This document shows, piece by piece, positions 31,621-38,059 of a DNA stretch of 64,000 bases. Made by a program: the position numbers and the translations under genes. Under the pieces are notes generated by a model that saw nothing but the letters and a program-made list of their open reading frames with translations, had not been told where the DNA came from and searched no databases. Numbering within the stretch: the stretch's first letter is position 1; each line of letters begins with the position of its first letter. Origin of the DNA: Candidatus Pelagibacter sp. HIMB1321 (lineage in GTDB: Bacteria > Pseudomonadota > Alphaproteobacteria > Pelagibacterales > Pelagibacteraceae); NCBI RefSeq assembly GCF_900177485.1, contig NZ_LT840186.1, positions 1,256,650-1,320,649 on the forward strand, given 5' to 3'.

Positions 31621-32663
31621 TGTTTTCAAATTTAAGATCATTAATATTTAAGTTAGATCCAGAAACAGCTCATAAGCTAGCAATCAAATCTTTAAAACTA
31701 AATTTTGTACCAAACATTTTTGATAAAAATGATAATGATGAATTATTCAAAACTAAAATCTTCAATAAATCAATTAGCAATCCTATTGGTATGGCTGCTG
31801 GTTTTGATAAAAATGCAGAAGTATATAACCAATTATTTAAGTTAGGTTTTGGGTTTGTTGAAGTTGGAACCGTCACCCCTTTAAGTCAATATGGAAACCC
31901 TAAACCACGAGTATTTAGATTAGTCGAAGATGAAGCTTTGATAAATAGATTAGGTTTTAATAATCGTGGAGCCCAAGATGTGGAATTAAGAATTAAAAAA
32001 AACCCTAAAATAGGATTGCTTGGAATTAACGTAGGGCCGAATAAGGATGCTAAAAATAGGTTAGAGGATTATTTGATTGGAATAAGAACATTTAACAAGT
32101 TAGCAGACTATATAACCATTAATATTTCTTCACCTAATACGGAAAATTTAAGAAATTTCCATGATGAAACAAAATTAGATGAATTGTTAACAGAAATTGA
32201 AAACGAAAAAAAAAATTTAAAGTCTGATATTCCTATAGTAGTAAAAATTGCACCAGATATTAAAGACAATGAAATAGAAAAAATCTCAGATGTTTTATTG
32301 TCCAAAAATATTGAAGCTGTAATTATTTCAAATACCTCAAATGCTACTAGAGAAAAATTAAGGGATATTCAAAAACACCAAAAAGGAGGTCTATCGGGAA
32401 AACCTATAGAAGATAAATCTAATTTATTGATTAATAAATTTTATAAATACCTAAATGGGAAAATAAAAATCATTGGTGTTGGAGGTATAGATTCAGGTTT
32501 TAGTGCTTATAATAAATTTTTATCAGGTGCCAATTTAGTGCAGCTATATACTGGTATGGTTTATAAAGGACCAAATATTGTAAACTTGATAAAAAATGAT
32601 CTAGCTGAGCTACTAGAAAAAGATGGAGTTAAAAATTTTAGTGAAATAATAGGAAATAGATAA
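31620..32663 (+). CDS. pyrD: Dihydroorotate dehydrogenase, class 2 (quinone)
   Basis: Membrane-associated flavoenzyme of pyrimidine synthesis that passes electrons to quinone. The N-terminal amphipathic region (SLIFKLDPETAHKLAIKSL) marks class 2, as do the catalytic serine in NISSPNTENLR and the FMN-binding IGVGGIDSGFSAYNKFLSGA. The length of 347 residues is normal. It overlaps the class I lysyl-tRNA synthetase gene by one base, so both are probably read from one mRNA. Confidence 0.95.
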   Translation: MFSNLRSLIFKLDPETAHKLAIKSLKLNFVPNIFDKNDNDELFKTKIFNKSISNPIGMAAGFDKNAEVYNQLFKLGFGFVEVGTVTPLSQYGNPKPRVFRLVEDEALINRLGFNNRGAQDVELRIKKNPKIGLLGINVGPNKDAKNRLEDYLIGIRTFNKLADYITINISSPNTENLRNFHDETKLDELLTEIENEKKNLKSDIPIVVKIAPDIKDNEIEKISDVLLSKNIEAVIISNTSNATREKLRDIQKHQKGGLSGKPIEDKSNLLINKFYKYLNGKIKIIGVGGIDSGFSAYNKFLSGANLVQLYTGMVYKGPNIVNLIKNDLAELLEKDGVKNFSEIIGNR

Positions 32664-32683
32664 TAAAATTTAATTCTATTAAC

Positions 32684-32712
32684 TTGACGCTAACCTCATC
32701 ACCCCTTATATA
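32684..32712 (+). promoter_or_regulatory. Strong sigma-70-type promoter of rpmB, near-leaderless
   Basis: TTGACG (32684-32689) and TATATA (32707-32712) are separated by exactly 17 bp, the best plus-strand promoter seen in the window. The rpmB ATG is at 32723, only 10 nt past the -10, so transcription should begin about 3-4 nt before the start codon. There is therefore no room for a Shine-Dalgarno sequence. Confidence 0.65.
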
Positions 32713-32722
32713 GTCGGCTACA

Positions 32723-33028
32723 ATGTCTAAAAAATGTGAATTAACTGGTAAAATTCCAATGAAGGGTCATAACGTTAGTCACGCTAACAATAAGACAAAG
32801 AGAAGATTTTTACCAAATCTAAAAAAAGTAAAATTTACAAGTGAACTTTTAAAAAGAAGTCTTAAATTAACTGTTAGTAATGCTGGAGTAAGATCAGTTG
32901 ATAAAAAAGGTAGTTTTGATGAGTTTTTAAAAGTTGTTAAAAATAAAAATTTATCACCAAGACTTAAAAAATTAAAAAAAAGTATTTTAATTAAATCTCC
33001 ATTTCAAAAAAAAAGCGACAGCATCTAA
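32723..33028 (+). CDS. rpmB: 50S ribosomal protein L28
   Basis: L28 of the large subunit. [33 protein letters not shown] is the family N-terminus, so the ATG at 32723 is correct. At 101 residues it has a basic C-terminal extension past the usual 78-residue E. coli length, as is common in alphaproteobacteria. Its own promoter lies in the 59-nt gap after pyrD, and the predicted mRNA is nearly leaderless. Confidence 0.97.
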   Translation: MSKKCELTGKIPMKGHNVSHANNKTKRRFLPNLKKVKFTSELLKRSLKLTVSNAGVRSVDKKGSFDEFLKVVKNKNLSPRLKKLKKSILIKSPFQKKSDSI

Positions 33029-33037
33029 GTCAGCTTA

Positions 33038-33589
33038 ATGAATAAAACATTTATATTCCTATCATTTTTGATGGGTGTGATTGTTTTATCTTCTAATTAT
33101 CTTGTTCAGTTTCCAATTAATAATTATGGTTTAAGTGAAATTTTGACATATGGAGCATTTACATATCCAATTGCATTTCTAATCACTGATCTAGCGAATA
33201 GATCTTACGGAAAGTTAATTGCACAAAAAATTGTATATATAGGCTTTTTTATTGGTGTAGGTTCCACTGTTTTATTTTCTACAAATTTTCAAGATTTGAT
33301 CTCAATTAGAATTGCTTTTGGTTCTGGAATAGCCTTTTTTGTAGCTCAATTACTAGATGTTCAAATTTTTGATCGATTAAGAGAGAAAAAATGGTTTATA
33401 GCGCCATTAACCTCTTCAATCGTAGGTTCAGTAGTTGATACTTTCTTATTTTTTTCAATTTCATTTTATGCAACGGGAGTACCATGGGTAACATTATCTT
33501 TTGGAGATTTATCAGTTAAGTTAATTGTAGCTTTAGCTATGTTAATTCCTTTTAGAGTGCTTTTAAATACTTTTAAGCCAGTTTCTTAG
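33038..33589 (+). CDS. Queuosine-precursor / VUT-family transporter
   Basis: Small integral membrane protein of 183 residues with about six hydrophobic segments. The YhhQ/VUT (ECF-like) family signature is visible: GAFTYPIAFLITDLANRSYG near residue 38 and LREKKWFIAPLTSSIVGSVVDTFLFF. Family members take up queuine or 7-deazaguanine precursors. No PreQ1 riboswitch fits in the 9-nt gap after rpmB, so it is probably read with rpmB. The substrate is inferred from the family only. Its end overlaps the agmatinase-like gene by 17 bp. Confidence 0.8.
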   Translation: MNKTFIFLSFLMGVIVLSSNYLVQFPINNYGLSEILTYGAFTYPIAFLITDLANRSYGKLIAQKIVYIGFFIGVGSTVLFSTNFQDLISIRIAFGSGIAFFVAQLLDVQIFDRLREKKWFIAPLTSSIVGSVVDTFLFFSISFYATGVPWVTLSFGDLSVKLIVALAMLIPFRVLLNTFKPVS

Positions 33590-34460
33590 ATAAAAACTTA
33601 TAGCTTAATATTTTATAAGCCAATTTTGCTACTAAAAAATTATAAGAATTAAAATTTTTGATAGGCGCAAGTTCATTAATATCTGCACCAATAATATTTG
33701 AATTTTTTGAGGCAATTCTAATAATTTTTAAAGTTTCATCCCAAAGCAAACCTCCTGGCTCAGGGGTACCAGTGGCTGGCATTATGCTCGAGTCTAGTCC
33801 ATCTACATCAAAAGTTAGATAGACAGTTTTATTTTTTATCATTTTTTTGAATTTATCTAAATTCCACTTGGGTTTATCCTTTGCCCAAAAAATATTAATT
33901 CTTGATGAATTTTTTTTTAAAAAAGGAATTTCGCTTTGTGAAATGTTTCTTATTCCAAATGAAATAACAGATACATTTGGATAATCTAAACATCTTCTAA
34001 TTGCAGAAGCGTGTGAAAATTTTTCACCATCATAGCTATCTCTTAAATCAGCATGAGCATCAAAATGAAGAAGGCAGATTTTTTTATTTTTTTTTACAAA
34101 TGGTTTTAAACAACCAGGTGTTATTGAATGTTCACCTCCAAAAGTCATTGGAAAAAGCTTTTTATTTAATATTTTATCATTAATTGAAGCCATCTTATCT
34201 AGTGCCTTATTAATATTTTTATCAATTTTGAAAGGTTTAAGTGTTTTAATTCCAATTTCTTTATAAGGTTCACAATTAAGTTCTTCATCATATAACTCAA
34301 CTTGATGAGATGCTTTAATTATTTCTTTTGGACCATTTTTTGTACCACCTCCATAACTAACTGTTTTTTCTAAACCAAATGGAACAATTACAACTTTTTC
34401 CTTAAAATTAAATTTATTATCTATTCCTAGAAATCCATTTTTATTAGAAAGGTAATTCAA
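33573..34460 (-). CDS. speB: Agmatinase/ureohydrolase family protein
   Basis: Binuclear manganese ureohydrolase. Metal ligands are visible in GGEHS, HFDAHADLRD and TFDVDGLDSSIMP, and the ATGTPEPGGL segment favours agmatinase over arginase. The length of 295 residues is normal. It is the third gene of a minus-strand operon after the decarboxylase and the deoxyhypusine-synthase-like gene (3-nt gap). Agmatinase needs agmatine, yet no classical arginine decarboxylase is in the window, so the natural substrate might be scavenged agmatine or another guanidino compound. Confidence 0.82.
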   Translation of the reverse strand: MNYLSNKNGFLGIDNKFNFKEKVVIVPFGLEKTVSYGGGTKNGPKEIIKASHQVELYDEELNCEPYKEIGIKTLKPFKIDKNINKALDKMASINDKILNKKLFPMTFGGEHSITPGCLKPFVKKNKKICLLHFDAHADLRDSYDGEKFSHASAIRRCLDYPNVSVISFGIRNISQSEIPFLKKNSSRINIFWAKDKPKWNLDKFKKMIKNKTVYLTFDVDGLDSSIMPATGTPEPGGLLWDETLKIIRIASKNSNIIGADINELAPIKNFNSYNFLVAKLAYKILSYKFLSKKLA

Positions 34461-34463
34461 TTT

Positions 34464-35507
34464 TTATCCAAAAATCTTTGTAAAGTTTTTTCTATCTCTT
34501 TTTTTCCACTCACCTTTATGATAAGCATCACTTGCAATTAATGGTAAAACGCTAGTTGCTTCTGCAAAAACCATTTGTTCTTTAGTTACATCTACTTTCC
34601 CCCATGAGCTTGCTTCTTTCAAGGTTGAGCTGCTACATGCACCATCTCTAGAGTCAGCCACAGTTATTTGAACAGCATATTTATGCATTTCAACTTCTTT
34701 ACCTAATAGTTCAGCACAGATCACTGTATCTTGAATGAAGTTTTTAGGCACTCCACCTCCGATCATAAATAATCCTGATCCTTTAGATCTTATTTTGATT
34801 TCTGTTAGTTCTCTAAATTCCCTAATAGAGTCTATAGTCATATGTTTTTTTGGATTTCTCTCTTGATGCATTACAAGACCAAATCCAGCACTTGAGTCAG
34901 TGAATGCAGGACAAAATATTGGAACATTGTTGTCATAAGCATTTTCAATTAATGAATCTTTCTTTTTTGAATTTTTCTTAAGATATTTACCTATTTCATA
35001 GATAAATTCTCTCGAAGTGTAACTTCTAGGCTCTAAAGTATCTGCAATATCACCGATGATTTTATCACACATTTGTAATTCATCTTCATCAATGTAGGTG
35101 TCATAAATTCTATCTATATAGTTTTTTCTTAATTCAGTATCGTCTTGGAATTGTGAACCTTGATAGTGTTTGAAGCCAAGTGCTTCAAAAAAATCCATAT
35201 CAATTATAGATGCACCTGTCGCAACAATAGCGTCAACCATATTATATTTAACTAAATCTTTATAGACACTCATACAGCCAGCTGCTGAAGTAGAACCAGC
35301 CAAAGTTAAAAAAATTGTACATTCTTTGTCTTTAATCATATCGTTAAATATATTTGCTGCATTGGCCGTTTCTCTTGAGACAAAAGACATTTTTTCCATT
35401 GAGGAGATAATTGGTCTTGAATCAAAAGAAGTAATGTCGATGTGCTCTACAGGATTTTTAAGGAAATATTTTTTACTGTTATGTTTAAGATTTTTATCTT
35501 TTGACAT
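34464..35507 (-). CDS. Deoxyhypusine-synthase-like protein (bacterial, SpeY-type)
   Basis: 347-residue NAD-dependent enzyme of the deoxyhypusine synthase fold. The LTLAGSTSAAG NAD-binding segment, DAIVATGASIIDMD, CPAFTDSSAGFG and the imine-forming lysine in SSWGKVDV (Lys304) are all present. In eukaryotes the enzyme modifies eIF5A, which bacteria lack; bacterial homologues are reported to act as homospermidine-synthase-like enzymes on putrescine or spermidine. The gene sits directly after an ornithine/lysine decarboxylase (the ATG overlaps its stop codon by one base) and before an agmatinase-like gene, which supports a role in polyamine synthesis. The exact product is inference. Confidence 0.85.
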   Translation of the reverse strand: MSKDKNLKHNSKKYFLKNPVEHIDITSFDSRPIISSMEKMSFVSRETANAANIFNDMIKDKECTIFLTLAGSTSAAGCMSVYKDLVKYNMVDAIVATGASIIDMDFFEALGFKHYQGSQFQDDTELRKNYIDRIYDTYIDEDELQMCDKIIGDIADTLEPRSYTSREFIYEIGKYLKKNSKKKDSLIENAYDNNVPIFCPAFTDSSAGFGLVMHQERNPKKHMTIDSIREFRELTEIKIRSKGSGLFMIGGGVPKNFIQDTVICAELLGKEVEMHKYAVQITVADSRDGACSSSTLKEASSWGKVDVTKEQMVFAEATSVLPLIASDAYHKGEWKKRDRKNFTKIFG

Positions 35508-36691
35508 TAAGCAACTAGTGTAGTTTTACTAATGTCCTTATTATAAAGGCTCATAATTGGATCATCTTCAACTTCGTATATTTCATCAGAGTAAAATCCA
35601 TTGAATTGAGTTCTAAAAGTTAGTCCATAAGCTCCTAGTTGGCCAAGTTCTATATAATCATTTTCTTTAATATTATTTGGGAGAACAAATGGACCTTTCA
35701 TATAATCCATACTATCACATGTAGGACCATAGAAATTAAAAGCAGTCATTTTTTTTGAAATAATTTTACTTGAATTTTCTTTTATCATTTTTGAAGGGTA
35801 AACAATATTTGGTGTACCAGCATCGAACAGTGTCCCGTAAGTTCCATCATTAATATAAAGTTTTTGTTTTTTTCTTAAATTTACTCTAACAATTGTTGAT
35901 CCACTTTCAGCAACTAAAGCTCTACCAGGTTCACAAATAATTTTTGGCATTTTTTCAAACTTTAGATTTTCTAAGCCTTTTTTAATTTCACTAAAATATT
36001 CCATTAAATTATGAGGGATTAAATCAGGATATATTGTAGGGAATCCACCTCCAACATTAATATAATCTGGTGTTATTTTAGTTTTTTTAATTATATTTCC
36101 AATTTCAGTAATTCCTTTGGCATATGAAATAGGGTGCATACATTGAGATCCAACGTGAAAACTTAATCCTACTTTTTCTCCATATTGTTTCGCTAATCTA
36201 AGAAGCCCTAAAGCTTCAGAATTTAAAGCCCCAAATTTTTTGGATAGATCAATTTCCGCATGTTCATTTGAAACTGCAACTCTAACAAATAATTCTAAGT
36301 CTTTTGCATTATCAGTATTTTTTATAATCTTAATCAGCTCCTCTTTTGTATCTAAAGAAAAAGTTTTTACTCCAAATTTAAAATAAGCTTTCCTTATACT
36401 TTCAGGGCTTTTAATCGTATGCATGTAAGAGCATTTAGCTATACTTGAGTATTTTCTTACTTGTTCAATTTCTTCAACTGAAGCAACATCAAATTGTTTT
36501 ATACCACTTTCTAGCAAGGTTTTAATGACCAAAGGATGAGGGTTTGTTTTTACTGCATATAATATATCACCAGGAAAGTTTTTTTGAAAAAAAGATGATG
36601 CTGAAAATACTGATTTTTTTCTGATACAGTAAACAGGTTTTTCAGGTTTCAATTGATTTACTAAATCTTCAACTGATTTAAATTTTTGCAT
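35507..36691 (-). CDS. Ornithine/lysine decarboxylase, alanine-racemase fold
   Basis: Fold type III PLP decarboxylase of 394 residues. The PLP lysine is Lys48 in YAVKTNP. HVGSQ, VGGGFPTIY, EPGRALVAESG and the C-terminal GPTCDSMD motif with its catalytic cysteine match eukaryotic-type ornithine decarboxylase. Ornithine gives putrescine and lysine gives cadaverine; the two specificities cannot be separated by eye. A GGAG lies 9 nt before the ATG (minus strand), a good ribosome-binding site. It heads the polyamine operon, with a 151-nt divergent gap to regR. Confidence 0.88.
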   Translation of the reverse strand: MQKFKSVEDLVNQLKPEKPVYCIRKKSVFSASSFFQKNFPGDILYAVKTNPHPLVIKTLLESGIKQFDVASVEEIEQVRKYSSIAKCSYMHTIKSPESIRKAYFKFGVKTFSLDTKEELIKIIKNTDNAKDLELFVRVAVSNEHAEIDLSKKFGALNSEALGLLRLAKQYGEKVGLSFHVGSQCMHPISYAKGITEIGNIIKKTKITPDYINVGGGFPTIYPDLIPHNLMEYFSEIKKGLENLKFEKMPKIICEPGRALVAESGSTIVRVNLRKKQKLYINDGTYGTLFDAGTPNIVYPSKMIKENSSKIISKKMTAFNFYGPTCDSMDYMKGPFVLPNNIKENDYIELGQLGAYGLTFRTQFNGFYSDEIYEVEDDPIMSLYNKDISKTTLVA

Positions 36692-36832
36692 TTATTTGTC
36701 TCCAAAAAAAAATTTAATAAAAAAAAAGCTTATTAATTTCTTAAAAAACTTTTTATAAATCGTGCAATTAAGCCAATAATAAAGGCATGTAAAGCAAATA
36801 ATTTTCTATTGCATTCCCTGAAATAATCTCCA

Positions 36833-36838
36833 TATAAG
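36833..36838 (+). promoter_or_regulatory. Possible -10 element just before regR
   Basis: TATAAG at 36833-36838 follows TTGCAT (36809-36814) after 18 bp. Only 4 nt separate it from the regR ATG at 36843, so a start from here would be leaderless, at or just inside the start codon. Chance matches are frequent in such A+T-rich DNA, so this is weak. Confidence 0.22.
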
Positions 36839-36842
36839 CCAT

Positions 36843-37406
36843 ATGAAAAACGAAGCCACTCTCCAAAATTTAAGCGATTTTGATAATAAATCCTTGCTTA
36901 TAGTTGATGATGATAACCCTTTCAGGGAGAGATTATCTAGAGCGATGGAAAAGAAAGGCTTTGAAGTTTTACAAGCTGAAAGTGTAAAAAAAGGAATCGA
37001 TACTGTTAAAGTTAAAAAACCAGGATTCGCAGTTGTAGATCTAAGATTAGCAGATGGAAATGGTCTTGAAGTAGTGAAAGAAATTCAGACATCCAATTCA
37101 TCAAGTAGAATTATAATGTTAACTGGATACGGAAATATACCAACTGCTGTTGCAGCTATAAAAGAGGGCGCAATTGATTATTTAGCAAAGCCCGCAGATG
37201 CTGATGATGTAGAAAAAGCATTGTTAGCTGATCCCTCAAAAAAAGCAGCTCCACCTGAAAATCCAATGTCAGCTGATAGAGTTAAGTGGGAACATATTCA
37301 TAGAGTATTTGAATTATGTAATAGAAACGTTTCAGAAACTGCAAGAAGACTTAAAATGCACAGAAGGACGTTACAGAGAATATTGTCTAAAAGATCTCCT
37401 AGATAA
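36843..37406 (+). CDS. regA: RegA/PrrA/ActR-type response regulator
   Basis: Two-component regulator of the RegA family, which controls redox-responsive genes in alphaproteobacteria. The receiver domain has LLIVDDDNPF and phospho-acceptor Asp66 (FAVVDLRLA), with the switch Thr in MLTGYG and the Lys in AKPADAD. A short proline linker (KKAAPPENP) leads to a C-terminal Fis-type helix-turn-helix (NVSETARRLKMHRRTLQRIL). The length of 187 residues matches the family. No RegB sensor kinase or SenC gene is adjacent, unlike the usual regB-senC-regA cluster, so its partner must be encoded elsewhere. Confidence 0.92.
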   Translation: MKNEATLQNLSDFDNKSLLIVDDDNPFRERLSRAMEKKGFEVLQAESVKKGIDTVKVKKPGFAVVDLRLADGNGLEVVKEIQTSNSSSRIIMLTGYGNIPTAVAAIKEGAIDYLAKPADADDVEKALLADPSKKAAPPENPMSADRVKWEHIHRVFELCNRNVSETARRLKMHRRTLQRILSKRSPR

Positions 37407-37950
37407 AGCTTTTCAATTTAATTAGCTTTTTTACTAATAAACTTAATAACAATACTTTAAAAGCTTCAGCTAACAAAAACGGAGCAACACCCAAATTTAA
37501 AATTGGTTTGTCCCAGCCTATTAAAGTACCAAGCCATATAACTCCGAATATATAAATAGTTGATACTGCCAAAGTAAGTTTAGAAAATATTATGAAAAAA
37601 TTATCATTTAATTTTACAAAACTTGCAAGATAACAAGCTGATAAAAACCCGATCAAGTATCCCATTGTGGGGCCAGTAAAGTAAACTAATCCAATTCCTC
37701 TTTCTGGTGAATTTGAAAAAACAGGCAAACCAACTATACCTTCCAATAAATATAGTCCTACAGCAGATAAACCAATTTTATAACCAAAACTTAAACCCAA
37801 AAGCAATACCACAAAAGTTTGCATCGTCATTGGCACTGGGTAGAAAGGAATTTTTATTTTAGCAGAAATTGTTAAAACAATTGAACCTAGTACAACTGCT
37901 AATATTGATTTAATTAATTTAGTTTGAAAGTTTTGTTTTATAAGTTCCAT
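37399..37950 (-). CDS. bioY: Biotin transporter substrate-binding subunit BioY
   Basis: S component of an ECF-type biotin transporter, 183 residues and about six membrane segments. The family signature is clear: IPFYPVPMTMQTFVVLLLGLSFG, LYLLEGIVGLPVF and YFTGPTMGYLIGF. No EcfA or EcfT genes are adjacent; solitary BioY proteins can transport biotin on their own in some bacteria. This points to biotin uptake. Its end overlaps regA by 8 bp. Confidence 0.92.
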   Translation of the reverse strand: MELIKQNFQTKLIKSILAVVLGSIVLTISAKIKIPFYPVPMTMQTFVVLLLGLSFGYKIGLSAVGLYLLEGIVGLPVFSNSPERGIGLVYFTGPTMGYLIGFLSACYLASFVKLNDNFFIIFSKLTLAVSTIYIFGVIWLGTLIGWDKPILNLGVAPFLLAEAFKVLLLSLLVKKLIKLKSFI

Positions 37951-37973
37951 AGTTAATACTAACCTTTATTCAT

Positions 37974-38002
37974 TTGATATTCTAGTGGTAAATTTTAGAC
38001 AA
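37974..38002 (-). promoter_or_regulatory. Possible bioY promoter
   Basis: Minus-strand TTGTCT (38002-37997) and TATCAA (37979-37974) are 17 bp apart, placing a start about 17 nt before the bioY ATG at 37950. I looked for a BioR-type operator (TTATMKATAA) here and did not find one. Confidence 0.35.
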
Positions 38003-38059
38003 TTGAAAATGTATTTTTGTATTAATAGATGATAATACGATTTATAAAATTTACATTTA

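Noticed and set aside
36692..36842. Possible speF-type regulatory leader with a six-codon mini-ORF (36788-36768, minus strand) before the decarboxylase
   Set aside because: I could not match the alphaproteobacterial speF motif, and a TATAAA nearer the gene might put the transcription start after the mini-ORF. Six codons arise easily by chance.
37951..38059. BioR operator upstream of bioY
   Set aside because: The closest sequence, TTATCATCTATTA, does not fit the TTATMKATAA palindrome.
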